The notes under the pieces: model-generated | Told to the model about the DNA's origin: nothing | Database searches by the model: none | The model's input: only the letters and a program-made list of their open reading frames with translations | Shown: positions 32,112 to 43,738 of the stretch, one piece after another | How positions within the stretch are numbered: the stretch's first letter is position 1 | Layout: every line of letters starts with the position of its first letter | NCBI RefSeq assembly: GCF_028401385.1 | Contig: NZ_JAQOMR010000001.1 | Coordinates: 1,924,501 to 1,988,500, forward strand | Source of the DNA: Marinicella algicola | GTDB taxonomy: Bacteria; Pseudomonadota; Gammaproteobacteria; Xanthomonadales; Marinicellaceae | Direction: 5' to 3' | Length of the DNA stretch: 64,000 nucleotides | Program-made: the position numbers and the translations under genes

Positions 32112-33032
32112 ATGAAGAAAATTGCAATCATCGGGTTGGGAACCATGGGACCGGGCATGGCGGCGCGGCTGGCGCGCGGTGGCGTCGAAGTCACCGCATA
32201 TGACATCGCACCGGCAGCCCTCGAACGCGCCTCCGCCATGATCGCGACGGCCAACGCCGTACTCGATAAGCTCGGCATTAAGGCCACGGCGGATAACCCG
32301 GTCAAGCTGACGAGCGACCTTGCCGAAGCGGTCGCAGGCGCCGAGCTGGTGATCGAGAACGTTCCCGAAACGGCCGAGATCAAGGCCGGCGTCTATCGCC
32401 AGATCGACGCCCTCGTCGGCCCCGACGTCATCGTTGCCTCCGACACCTCAGGCATTCCGATCACCAGCCTTCAAGAGCACATTTCCAATCCCGCCCGCAT
32501 GGTCGGCATGCACTGGTCAAACCCGCCGCACATCATTCCGATGATCGAAGTCATCGCAGGCGCGCACACAGCGCCAGAGACGAGTGAGGCGATCAAGGAT
32601 CTGATCCGCTCGCTGGGCCTCCTGCCCGTGACCGTGAAAAAGGATGTGCCGGGTTTCGTCGAAAACCGTGTCCTCTACGCGCTTTTGCGGGAGGTTATCG
32701 ACCTTGTCGAACAGGGCGTAGTCGACCCGGAGGATATCGATACCTGCGTTTCATGGGGGATCGGCTACAAGCTTGCGGTGATCGGCCCCATGGCGCTTCT
32801 GGATATGGCCGGACTCGACATCTACCACTCCGTTTCGAGCTTCCTCAACGCCGATCTTGCCGACCGCAAGGATGTGCCGGAACTGATCAGCGAGAAGATC
32901 GCCGCAGGCACGCTGGGTCTGAAGTCGGGTAGCGGCGTCTATGACTATACGCCTGAAAAAATCGCCGAACTCCAGAAAAGCCGAGCGCAAAAGCTGGTCG
33001 CGATCCGCCGCATCCTGGAGGACCGCACATGA
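32112..33032 (+). CDS. FHMPC dehydrogenase (3-hydroxyacyl-CoA dehydrogenase fold)
   Basis: A 306-residue NAD enzyme: IIGLGTMGPGMAARLARGG is the Rossmann motif, followed by VIENVPETAEIKAGVYRQID, ASDTSGIPITSLQEHIS, MHWSNPPHIIPMIEVIAG and VPGFVENRVLYALLREVIDL. It oxidises 5-formyl-3-hydroxy-2-methylpyridine-4-carboxylate to the dicarboxylate (HMPD). DTSGIPI and the close overall match to the M. loti enzyme separate it from fatty-acid FadB-type proteins. The frame is intact. ATG 32112 is chosen with CAGGAAAGAG upstream. Its stop overlaps the TRAP small permease start by 3 bp. Confidence 0.93.
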   Translation: MKKIAIIGLGTMGPGMAARLARGGVEVTAYDIAPAALERASAMIATANAVLDKLGIKATADNPVKLTSDLAEAVAGAELVIENVPETAEIKAGVYRQIDALVGPDVIVASDTSGIPITSLQEHISNPARMVGMHWSNPPHIIPMIEVIAGAHTAPETSEAIKDLIRSLGLLPVTVKKDVPGFVENRVLYALLREVIDLVEQGVVDPEDIDTCVSWGIGYKLAVIGPMALLDMAGLDIYHSVSSFLNADLADRKDVPELISEKIAAGTLGLKSGSGVYDYTPEKIAELQKSRAQKLVAIRRILEDRT

Positions 33033-33561
33033 GTACTGACGACCAGCCCGCGTCTAAACCGACTCGGACAGGCAATATCGTCACGCGCGCGCTCCACACC
33101 GGCCTCGGCATTGTGCTTCTTGTCGTGGTTGCCATCAATGTGCTCAACGCCGGCAGCCGCTACCTTTTCGGCATCTCCCCGTCGGCGCGGATGAGTTGAT
33201 GATCTACCTGATCATCTGGATCACGATGATTGCCGCGGTCCTGTCATTTTTCACCCGCACCCATATCAGCGTGGACCTGGTACCGCTCTACAGCACGAAG
33301 CGCGCCCGGCATTTCTGGTATATTCTCCACGATCTCGCGGCCATCTTCGCCTGCAGCTTCGCAACCCATGCATCCTGGCTTTTCATCGCCAAGATCAACC
33401 GGATCGGCGTGACCAGCATGGGGCTTGGCATTCCCATGACGATACCACATGCAGCCCTGCTCATCGGCTTCGCCGGATTGACTGTTGCCGGCGTCATCAA
33501 GCTCATTTTCGACATCAGAGCCCTGTTGCGAAAGGCCCCGGCTTCGGAGATCCGCCCATGA
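33029..33561 (+). CDS. TRAP transporter small permease, DctQ type (one frame break)
   Basis: About 177 residues with four membrane segments (GLGIVLLVVVAINVLNAGSR, IYLIIWITMIAAVLSF, an Ala/Phe-rich third and PHAALLIGFAGLTVAGVIKL). The two frames join at a C run near 33180 if one C is missing (GISPVGADELM). It overlaps FHMPC dehydrogenase upstream and the large permease downstream, so transporter and enzyme are translationally coupled. Confidence 0.85.
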
Positions 33562-34828
33562 TCTTCGCCTATATCGTCCTGCCCGTTCTGCTTGTCGCCA
33601 TCGGCACGCCGATCTTCCTCGTCTTCCTGACTGTGGTCGCCGTCGCCATGCTGTTCTTTCTGAACATACCGCCCGTGGCGCTTCAACAGGTCATGTTTGG
33701 CGGGCTCGACAACTTCGCCCTTCTGGCAATCCCGTTCTTCGTCTTCGCCGGACAGCTCATGAGTTCCAGCGGCATCGCCAACAGGCTGATCGCCTGGGCG
33801 ATGGCAATGGTGGGGCGGGTTCCGGGCAGCCTCGGCGTTTCCACCGTCGCGGCGTCAACCGCTCTCGGCGCAATCTCGGGGTCCTCGGTCGCCGCCGTCG
33901 CAGCGCTCGGCAAAACGCTTTATCCCAAGCTCATTGACGCGGGCTACGGTCAGCGCCGCGCGGGCGGCCTTCTGGCGTCTTCCGGCGCCATTGATATCGT
34001 CATCCCGCCCAGCATCGCCATGATCCTCTATGGCATGGCCGCCGAGCAATCCATTCCCCGGCTTTTCATCGCCGGGATCCTGCCGGCCATCCTTATGGCA
34101 GCGCTTCTGTGTCTGTTCGTGATTGCGGATGCCATCCGTCGCGACATTCCTTCAGAAAGCTCGTTCTCGTTCAGGACGGCCGCCAAGGCAACGAAGGACG
34201 CGTTCTGGGCGATCCTGATGCCGGTTTTCGTGCTCGGCGGCATTTATCTCGGCGTGTTTTCGCCTTCCGAGGCGGGCGGCTTTGCCTGTTTCTATGCCAT
34301 CGTGATCGGCCTGTTCGTCTACCGCACGATGACGCTGCGCGATATCATCGATGCTGCGGGGAAAGCAGCGATGCTCTCGGGCCAGATCCTGATCCTTGTC
34401 GCCGCGGCAAGCGTCATTACCTGGATCTTGACGACGCAGGGCGTGCCGCAGGCGATGATTGCCTGGATAAATGCAATGCAGTTATCCGCCTTCACCTTCC
34501 TTTTGGCCGTGAACCTGCTGCTCCTGGCCATCGGCGCTTTCCTCGATCCGACCTCCGCAATCCTCGTCTTCGCGCCGCTTCTGGTGCCGATCGCGATATC
34601 GCTCGGCATCGACCCGATCCATTTCGGGGTCATCATGACCGTCAATCTGGCCATCGGCATGTTCACGCCGCCCTTCGGCCTGAACATATTCGTGGCCCAA
34701 CAGGTGACCGGCCTACCCGCTCACACACTCTACCGAGGCGTCGCCCCTTCGTTGTGGTCCTCGTCATCGCCCTCCTCGTGATCACCTATGTTCCCGCATT
34801 ATCCCTGTCCCTCGCCCAACCCCACTGA
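33558..34828 (+). CDS. TRAP transporter large permease, DctM type (one frame break)
   Basis: About 423 residues, strongly hydrophobic, with family signatures LALIPFFVFAGQLM-like (LLAIPFFVFAGQLMSSSGIA), AISGSSVAAVAALGKTLYPK, SSGAIDIVIPPSIAMILYGM, GAFLDPTSAILVFAPLLVPI and GMFTPPFGLNIFVAQQVTG. A missing C near 34748 would restore the last membrane segment (FVVVLVIALLVITYVPALSL). It imports an organic acid with Na+ or H+ together with the P and Q subunits. The substrate is unknown; 4-pyridoxate or a later B6 intermediate is suggested by position. Confidence 0.88.
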
Positions 34829-34843
34829 AAAAGGACACGTTCG

Positions 34844-35850
34844 ATGATCTCCAACCTTCTCAAGACTGCGGCCTTTGCCACCGCGCTGACGGTGAGTTCA
34901 TTCCTCACTGCCCAGGCGCAAAGCACGATGAAGCTCGCGACCGCGACCATCAACGACGTGCAGCATGAATGGATCAAGGTCTTTGCCGACGAACTCGCCG
35001 AGCGCGCGCCCGGCGCCGTGAAGACCGAGATCTACCCGGCCTCCCAGCTCGGCGCGATCCCGCGCATGTCCGAAGGCGTGCTTCTGGGAACGATCGAGGC
35101 CTTCACCACGCCGACATCATTCATGTCCAACGTCGATCCGCGTTTTCAGGCCTTCGACGTTCCAGGCCTGTTCACCTCGCCCGAGGATGTGCATGCGGCG
35201 CTTCACAACCCGGAGTTTCGCGATCATCTCGAAACCATGTTTCTCAACAAGGGCCTGCGCGTAATCGGCGCGATTTACAACTCCCCGACCGTACTCTTCA
35301 CCATGGAAGACGCCAAGACGCTCGAGGACGTCAAGGGCCTCAAGATCCGTACCTTTGCCTCGCCGCTACAGATCGAGCCGATGGAACAGATCGGCGCTAT
35401 CCCCTGCCGCTGGCCCTTTCCGAAGTGATCCCGCAGCTCCAGTCTGGCGGCCTCGACGGCATGCTGGTGGGCGTGCCGATCCTGACCGCGTTCAAGTATT
35501 ATGATGTCGGCAAATATATCCTCGACCTGCACTTCGCCGAAGTGGTCTCGGTTACCCTCGTCAACGAAGACTGGTTCCAGATGCAAAGCGAAGACACCAA
35601 GGCCGCAATCATCGCCGCCGGCCGCGCAGCCGAAGAAGCGGTCTACCCGTGGGGCATCGAGAACGTCGGCCGCTCTTATGCCACTTGGACCGAAAATGGC
35701 GGCGTGATCACGCAGTTGCCTGCCGAAGAACAGGCACAGATGGAAGAAGGTTTCGCAGAGCTTGCATCCGAGCTTCTGGAAAGCCAGCCGGAAGTGAAGG
35801 CAGAATACGAGAAGCTTGAGGAACTGGTTAAGGCCTCCAAAGCCCAGTAA
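34844..35850 (+). CDS. TRAP transporter substrate-binding protein, DctP type (one frame break)
   Basis: About 335 residues: signal peptide cleaved after LTAQAQ near residue 26, then KLATATINDVQHEWIKVFAD, IYPASQLGAIPRMSEGVLLG and the arginine-containing KGLKIRTFASPLQIE, which normally clamps the substrate carboxylate. A C-run break near 35402 rejoins to PLALSEVIPQLQSGGLDGM and runs to EELVKASKAQ. The start at 34844 has AAAGGA upstream. It is the last gene of the cluster; 82 bp later an IS21-type end begins. Confidence 0.87.
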
Positions 35851-35989
35851 TACCAGACTTCAATAATTCTGACTCTCGGGCTTCCAAAAATGCGACGAAT
35901 CTGAATCGATGGTGCAAACAGGAGGTTTGCGTGTCAACGGCGGTGTAAAAACCGGCCACGGGGCGGAGCAAAAGTCGGCCACCTCGGGC

Positions 35990-36042
35990 GCAGGTATGAG
36001 GCCCGCGGGAGGGCGTAGCCCGAGCGGGGGCCTCATACCTGC
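35990..36042. repeat. 15-bp perfect stem-loop in IS21 relic
   Basis: GCAGGTATGAGGCCC (35990-36004) is the exact complement of 36028-36042, with a 23-base GC-rich loop. It lies downstream of istB and may have served as the element's terminator. No T run is present. Confidence 0.7.
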
Positions 36043-36063
36043 GTAGCGATTTTCTGAAGGGTT

Positions 36064-37611
<1,548 letters not shown>

Positions 37612-38205
37612 TTACCTGCATTGCCTATATGCGTAATTCCCACCCATTACATCATACCCCAACTTCCACATCATCCTCTCCGTCCGCTCCGTCTCCACAC
37701 CCGACGTCACATGAAACAACATCTCGCGCGCGCCCTTGGCCCGTGACCAGGCCTCGGCGCGCTTCAGCAGCCCAAGCGTCACCTTGCCGCCCGCAAGCGA
37801 GGCCCGAAGCGATTTCTGGACATTGAGATTGTGGATCGTGGTCAGCAGGACATCGGTGCCAATGTGATATTCGCCGAGCGAGCACCACAGCATGCCGGCA
37901 ACCTCATCGCTTCGGGTCGCGAGAATGCAGGCCGAGCGCGACGGATTGGCAACAATCCGCGCAATGATCGCCTCCACTTTCGATGGACTGAAGGGAATGT
38001 AGCCAAACCGGCTTTCGCCATGCACCTCCCGTGCCAGCGCCACCACCGGAGCGATATCTGCCCCCGGGCCGAGCAGTGAAAAGACAAACCGTCCCTTGGA
38101 CTGGCCTTCCTGCTCTGCCGCCTGCGCATCCACGCCTCGCCGGACCGGCGCATGCCGCAAAGGCACACCTACAACCATAAGCCCGCCCCCGACGCAGCAT
38201 TTCAT
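37612..38205 (-). CDS. GNAT-family acetyltransferase-like protein
   Basis: A protein of about 197 residues. The conserved part reads HGESRFGYIPFSPSKVEAII, then ACILATRSDEVAGMLWCSLG, LTTIHNLNVQKSLRASLAGG and GLLKRAEAWSRAKGAREMLF with a C-terminal LGYDVMGGNYAYR, as in GNAT proteins often found near phage or mobile genes. The start is uncertain: ATG 38205 (AAGGTTGGA before it) is taken, with 38178 and 38292 as alternatives. Acceptor unknown. The neighbours are IS relics. Confidence 0.6.
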   Translation of the reverse strand: MKCCVGGGLMVVGVPLRHAPVRRGVDAQAAEQEGQSKGRFVFSLLGPGADIAPVVALAREVHGESRFGYIPFSPSKVEAIIARIVANPSRSACILATRSDEVAGMLWCSLGEYHIGTDVLLTTIHNLNVQKSLRASLAGGKVTLGLLKRAEAWSRAKGAREMLFHVTSGVETERTERMMWKLGYDVMGGNYAYRQCR

Positions 38206-38685
38206 TCCAACCTTGTTATCAACCCTGCTCAACCGGAGGTCAACAATAGACACTCGTTTTTCGTGTGTTACTTTATGTCGCAGAATACGCAACTATCGCT
38301 CCAGACAGCCGACGCGATTGCACTTTGATTTTACCCGAGCGAGCTCTGCCCTTGCCGAATGAACTGATGCGGTGGACGCCCCACCCAGCGGCATCGATTG
38401 TATCAAGACGTGTGTGGTTGCCCCTGTCTGGCAAGCTTTATCTTCGATTTTTCGGCGGGGTCTTCGATCGGACGTGTGTCAGGCCTCAGATTGTGGCCTT
38501 CGATGACGCCACGGGCCGGATGCTGTTCGGAAAGCTGGGTTCACATCGGTTCAGCGAGCTGCAAGCGCTCGAGCCCCGGGTCTGAATTTCCCTGCCTTGA
38601 ACTTCGAAGTCCGTGTCGCGTACCCCTCGTCGATCGTTCCCCGGCCTTGCGGCCATGTCGTGCCTTTTCCCGTCTCGGTTTCAGG
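38206..38685. other. 480 bp without a recognisable gene
   Basis: A plus-strand frame (38265-38585) is open, but its product shows no motif I can name. The part next to 38686 is probably the downstream end of the IS110 relic. No terminal repeats could be identified. Confidence 0.45.
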
Positions 38686-39214
38686 TCACGCCATTCGATA
38701 ATCCTCTTGCTTGGTCGGCATGGCCCAGATCATCCGGGCCATTTTATTCGCCAACGCAACGGCCGCGACCATCCTGTGCTTGCGTGCCATGAGGGCAACG
38801 AGCTAACGATCTCGAACTGTCACCCTTTCGGACAACCCAGCAGATCACGCTCATCGCTCCGACGATGAGCAGTCGGCGAATGTCGGTCTGGCCCATCTTG
38901 CTGAGAGCCCCCAGCCTAGCCTTGCCACCCATGGATCTCTGCCGTGGCACAAGGCCCAGAAAGGCCGCAAAGTTCCGCCCACTATCAAAAGTGTCGAGGT
39001 CGGGGGCGAATGCCGCAACGGCGCCCGTCATCACGGGGCCGATCCCGGGGATGGTGCAAAGCCGCCGCAATTCACAATCTGTCTTCGATGCAGCCTCCAA
39101 CGCGTTTGCCAGCCGTTCGATCACGTCGGTCAGCCGCGCGATCTGCTCAAGATACACCGCCCCCAGAAGCGTCGCCAACCGGTTCCGAGACAGTACCCGG
39201 TTTCTGGCTGACAC
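38686..39214 (-). pseudogene. IS110-family transposase, C-terminal relic
   Basis: The second half of an IS110 transposase is visible: LCTIPGIGPVMTGAVAAFAP, then NFAAFLGLVPRQRSMGGKAR and LGALSKMGQTDIRRLLIVGA, the Transposase_20 domain with its helix-hairpin-helix. After a break near 38822 the frame continues ARKHRMVAAVALANKMARMI and ends KQEDYRMA. The N-terminal DEDD RuvC-like domain is missing beyond 39214. The 265 bp between it and the next gene have no recognised feature. Confidence 0.78.
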
Positions 39215-39479
39215 AATGCTCGACAGTGTCGTGCTGAACCCGGCGAAAACTGGCCCTGTGGCGATATAACAACAACCGTGTCAGGCCGCATTCCTCGCTA
39301 AGCAATAAAATGCCGATCGAAGTGCGGCGAGAAATGAAAGATTGTGATGCGACCGCCACCCAGACACTTGCCCAGGAAAATCAACCAAACTACCAACCAC
39401 CAACCCGCAGACTCTCAAATTAGATGTGGGGCGCATGGGGCCGATCAGTGCAAGTCTGCGAAAAAACTAAGGCGGAAAA

Positions 39480-41444
39480 ATGGTATTGAAAAAATTTGGC
39501 GGGAGATACTTAGGCCAATCAAAAAGAGTTCGCACGAATTTTTGCGTCTCAAGCCGACCTTGATTTCGTCGCCTCACGCCTCGATGAAAACCAGCAGAGA
39601 CTCGACGCAGCTCATTCACGCCTTGATGGAAACCAGCAGAGACTGGATGCAGCCCATTCACGCCTCGATGAAAGTCAGCAGAGACTGGATGCAGCTCATT
39701 CACGCCTTGATGAAAGTCAGCAGAGACTGGAGGCAGCTCATTCACGCCTTGATGAAAGTCAGCAGAGGCTCGACGCAGCTCATTCACGCCTTGATGAAAG
39801 TCAGCAGAGACTGGAGGCAGCCCATTCACGCCTCGATGAAAGTCAGCAGAGACTGGATGCAGCTCATTCACGCCTCTCACAATCAATTACCCTGTTGCAG
39901 ACTTCCGAGCAATTTAATCGTCAAGCACTTTACGACATCGCTTCCATGCTCTTTGGCGGTCCCAAGAGGTCGGACCAAACCGGTGAAGGTACAGTGGGTG
40001 TTGTCATACCTACCTGCGACCGTCCCGAAAGCCTCAGAAGGGCGCTTACTTCGATTGCGGCGCAAAGCCGTCGGCCAGACCAAGTGTTTGTAGTCAATGA
40101 CGGTCGGGATCCAGTTGAGGAACTGGTCGAGGAATTCTCTAGTCACCTCACGATTTCCGTCCTTCAAACCGAAAGCCCCTACAGCGGCAGTTCGGCGGCC
40201 CGAAATCTTGCGCTTGACGCGTTGGACTCATCTCTCGTGGCGTTTCTGGATGACGACAATCTTATGTGGCCGCGATGGATAGAGCAGGCTGCGGAGTTTC
40301 TAAATGCAGACCCCAAGATTGACATCGTTTACGGCGCCCAGCTTCGCGATACAGAATTTACGACCACCGAGAAAAACTGGTTCCTTGTTCCCTTTGATTT
40401 CGAAAAGTTGAAACAGAGCAACTACGTGGATCTCAATCAGATCATGCATCGGGCAAGCGCCACCCGATTTGATCCAGATTTGAGACGCTTGGTCGACTGG
40501 GACTATGTACTGAGGTTCATCGGCTCTAGGCCCAGCCGAGATCGTCCCAGTCAATGCTATTTCTTCCCTCTATTCGGCATCCGGTTCAAGTCGGATCACC
40601 GTAGCCCATTGGCCGCCCGATCTCGGTCGCGAAATTGCCTTGCGAGAACGTGCCGTCGGCGCTCCTTTCCCGTTGAGCAGCCATGTTTGCAGTTGTTGCG
40701 GTTTCGTCGGTAAATTTGTCCCCGGCCCACGAGGCAGGCCGAACGCTGGTTGCCCAGAATGCGGGTCGCTCGAGCGCCATCGCTTTCTTCATCTCGTGGG
40801 ACCATTGCTGCGCAATATGTGGGTTCCGCAGACCCGATTGCCCGAGCGAGCGACATTGGTCGAAGTCGCCCCATCCCATGCGACCCTTGCGTTTCGTAAT
40901 CTGTTCGGCGTCTCAAAAACGGTGGATGCTTATCCAGAAGCGGATGAACGCGAGGTCGATATCGTCGCGTCACTGACCGCCCTACCGTTTCCCGTCGATT
41001 ATGCGGATGTCCTTCTGGCGCTACACGTTCTGGAGCATATTCCGGAGGACCGGAAAGCGATGGCCGAGATTGCGCGAGTTCTTGCTCCAACTGGAATCGC
41101 CATCCTACAGGTCCCCCTGTCCGGCAGCGATATGACCGATGAAGAAACTCTTGAGACGACCGGGGAGCGCGAGGCTCGCTCCGGCCAGGCAGATCATGTT
41201 AGACTCTACGGTAACAATTTTTTGCGAGGTTAAGCGAAGCTGGACTGAGTTCCGTTGCTGTAAGCCCCGTGAAACAATGCTCTCCGAAAGCATAGGTAAA
41301 TATGGTCTTCACCCCGACGAGGCACTTGTCTTCGCCGTGCGCTCCGAGACGCCGCGCGCCGAAGCGTGCCTCGCGTGGTTTGTCGCTTCCTTGCAGCGGG
41401 GAGTTCAACCGGCCAGCTTCGCCAGACACGGCCCGCAGTGTTGA
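39480..41444 (+). CDS. Coiled-coil / glycosyltransferase-2 / methyltransferase protein (frame-broken)
   Basis: ATG 39480 has AGGCGG upstream and starts MVLKKFGGRYLGQSKRVRTN. After a frame change near 39515 a coiled coil of seven 14-residue repeats follows. Next is a GT-A glycosyltransferase family 2 domain (VGVVIPTCDRPESLRRALTS, VFVVNDGRDP, FLDDDNLMWPRWIEQ). Another change near 40535 leads to a zinc-ribbon-like CSCCGF and CPECGSLERHR, then a class I methyltransferase (LVEVAPSHATLAFRNLF, LLALHVLEHIPEDRKAMAEI). Two more changes near 41222 and 41270 give LSESIGKYGLHPDEALVFAV. If all are sequencing errors the product is one protein of about 620 residues for surface glycan synthesis. If not, it is a pseudogene. 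The last residues run into an IS3 relic. Confidence 0.65.
39574..39867 (+). repeat. 7 x 42-bp tandem repeat encoding a coiled coil
   Basis: Seven directly adjacent 42-bp units encode SRLDESQQRL(D/E)AAH. Units 1 and 2 vary (DEN and DGN). Leucines in SRL and QRL and alanines in AAH repeat in heptad-like spacing, two heptads per unit. Nearly identical DNA copies suggest recent expansion or contraction by slippage. Confidence 0.92.
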
Positions 41445-41695
41445 ATGCCACCGACATTTGACCCTTTCTGTTCCTCCTTGAGGATGCGAACCTCGTACTG
41501 AGGCCGATCATTCTCCTGGGCAAGGCTCAAATCCTCTTGTGACACCACATCCGTGTCTCGGTGGGCAGTAATCCATGTGTCCAGCGTCGACACCCCAACG
41601 CCCAGATCGTCAGCCAGCTGCTTACGCGTAAGACCACTGGTGAACGCAATCAGCACCGCATCCTGGCGGAATTCATCCGTCCGTTTTTCTCCCAT
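41405..41695 (-). pseudogene. IS3-family OrfA relic
   Basis: From ATG 41695 the frame reads KRTDEFRQDAVLIAFTSGLT, RKQLADDLGVGVSTLDTWIT, AHRDTDVVSQEDLSLAQEND and RILKEEQK, an IS3 OrfA helix-turn-helix plus zipper start. It then ends in unrelated sequence. No orfB is present. It separates the glycan gene from the sugar-kinase operon. Confidence 0.75.
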
Positions 41696-41739
41696 GGCCT
41701 GTCTCCTTTGTTGCAGTAAATGCTATCAAAGGAGCGGCA

Positions 41740-42698
41740 TCAAACTGCGACAGGTCCAAAACTAGAAGCAACAAAACAGACCGTTTTGCAGCAGCCTGTT
41801 AATCGATTTTTTGCGGACGCGCCTGCGCCGCCGGCAACCTGCACAGCGCGGCTTCCCGCGCGGATGGCGGCAGAGAGACAGAGCAGCAGGTCTTCGCCTT
41901 TCCGCCATGCATCGACAAAACCTGCATTGAAGGCATCGCCTGCGCCGGTGGTGTCAACTACGGCCACATTTTCAGCCGGTGCCTGGCTGCGCAAGGACGA
42001 CGCTGCCAGATAAGCGCCCTCGCCGCCAGCCTTGATAGCGACGACGGGAAAATGTTCAGCAAGGTGCGCGCACATGGCTTGCGGGTCGCACTCATCGGTA
42101 ATGACGCGAGCCTCTTCGAGGTTCGGCAAAAACAGGTCGACGCCACGACACTTCTCCAAAAGATCCGGATCTCCAATCAGCGTGTCGTCCCAGCTCGGGT
42201 CAAGCGATACCGTGAGCCCGGCGCTGCGGGCACGGCTGACAAGATCCGGCATTTCGGCGAGGGTCGCATATTCGGCAATATGCAGGTGGCCGGCCATCGA
42301 CCAGGCAAGCGCGTCTTCAAGGGTGGCAGGCTCGGCGCGCCCTGCCCGCTTGGTCAGAAAGGCGCGCTCGCTCGCCAGCACCGAGGCAACTGTCACCTGC
42401 GGACCGGCATCGTCAGCGCGCTCCAGAAAGGCCAGATCGACGCCGCTTGCTTGAAGCTGGCCTTCGATTGCGCATGAAAGCGCATCACGGCCCAGTCGAC
42501 CGACAAGCGCGGCTTGGCGGCCGGTCCCGGCGAAATGGGCGGCAGAAATGAACGCCCCCCGCCTGCCGCAATCGTCAGGTTTTCGGCGAAGATTTCTCGG
42601 CCCAGAACCGGCATTCGCTCAAGACCTGTGAAAATCAGGTCACAATAAATCCGGCCGACGCACAGAACCGCCGACCTCTCGTCATTTACGGATGTCAT
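41740..42698 (-). CDS. PfkB/ribokinase-family sugar kinase (one frame break)
   Basis: About 319 residues. The N-terminus VLCVGRIYCDLIFTGLERMP and IAAGGG continue after a G-run break near 42558 into AFISAAHFAGTGRQAALVGR. The C-terminal active-site loop is VVDTTGAGDAFNAGFVDAW, with the catalytic aspartate in DTTGAGD. It phosphorylates a sugar or nucleoside taken up by the adjacent ABC importer. It overlaps the ATPase stop by 4 bp. The last 20 or so residues (after VQVAGGAGAS) look unlike the family and lie next to an IS relic, so the natural end may be altered. Confidence 0.83.
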
Positions 42699-43738
42699 TT
42701 ACGGCCAAGGCTCTTTTCTGTCGCAGCATCGAAGAGATAGAGCTTGCCCGGCTGAACCGTACAGGTGATCCGGCTGCCAACGGCCGGCGAAAGCGTGCCC
42801 GGCGAGGTGGCAATCAGCGATGCCCCGGCGACGTTCAGATGCACCATGGTTTCCGGGCCGAGTGGCTCGACTGCCTCAACCACACCCTCCAGCGTCACGA
42901 TCGCGCCTTCCGGTACCGCTCCGTCGACAACGGCGAGAAGATCATGCGGGCGAATGCCGACAAGGACATCATCGGACGGCACGGCAGACTGCCCAGCCAG
43001 TGCCAAGGCCGGCAGCATGTTCATCGACGGCGAGCCGATGAAGCGGGCGGTAAACACATCGGCGGGGTTTTCATAAAGATCGACCGGTGTGCCGGTCTGC
43101 AGGATATTGCCATCCTTCATCACCACGATACGGTCGGCCATGGTCATGGCTTCAATTTGGTCATGGGTCACATAGACGGTTGTTGTCTTAAGTTCCTGAT
43201 GCAACTTCTTGATTTCAATACGCATCTGCGCACGAAGCTGAGCATCGAGATTGGACAGCGGTTCATCGAACAGAAACGCAGATGGATTGCGCACCATCGC
43301 CCGACCGATGGCGACGCGCTGGCGCTGCCCACCGGAAAGCGCGGCAGGCCGCCGCTCCAGATAATCCGTCAGACCGAGTATCCGCGCGGTGTCGTCGATC
43401 CGGGCATTCTTCTCGTCCTTCGAAAGCTTCGCGGTGTAAAGCCCGAAGCCGATGTTCTGGCGGACCGTCAGATGCGGATAGATGGCATAGTTCTGAAACA
43501 CCATGGCGATGTTGCGCGCCTTTGGCGCCCGCTCGTTGACCACCGCGTCACCGATCCGCAACGTGCCGCCGGTGATCTCCTCAAGACCCGCGATCATCCT
43601 GAGCGTGGTCGACTTGCCGCAGCCCGAGGGACCGACGAAAACGACGAATTCGCCATCGGCAATTTCGAGGTCGATGCCATGCACGGCCTCGACCTTGTCA
43701 TAGCGCTTCACCAGTTTTTCCAGTGCGATCGAAGCCAT
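42695..43738 (-). CDS. Sugar ABC importer ATPase (UgpC/MalK type)
   Basis: A 347-residue ATPase with Walker A GPSGCGKST, signature LSGGQRQRVAIGRAM, Walker B AFLFDEPLSNLD, H-loop YVTHDQ, and a C-terminal TOBE/OB domain with VLVGIRPHDL. It energises the two permeases upstream. The gene is intact. Its start lies 41 bp inside the end of the lyase-family gene. In this family one ATPase may serve several importers, but position ties it to this operon. Confidence 0.92.
   Translation of the reverse strand: MASIALEKLVKRYDKVEAVHGIDLEIADGEFVVFVGPSGCGKSTTLRMIAGLEEITGGTLRIGDAVVNERAPKARNIAMVFQNYAIYPHLTVRQNIGFGLYTAKLSKDEKNARIDDTARILGLTDYLERRPAALSGGQRQRVAIGRAMVRNPSAFLFDEPLSNLDAQLRAQMRIEIKKLHQELKTTTVYVTHDQIEAMTMADRIVVMKDGNILQTGTPVDLYENPADVFTARFIGSPSMNMLPALALAGQSAVPSDDVLVGIRPHDLLAVVDGAVPEGAIVTLEGVVEAVEPLGPETMVHLNVAGASLIATSPGTLSPAVGSRITCTVQPGKLYLFDAATEKSLGRK

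Noticed and set aside
39574..39867. CRISPR-like regular repeat
   Set aside because: Units are directly adjacent with no spacers and are in frame with a coiled-coil protein.
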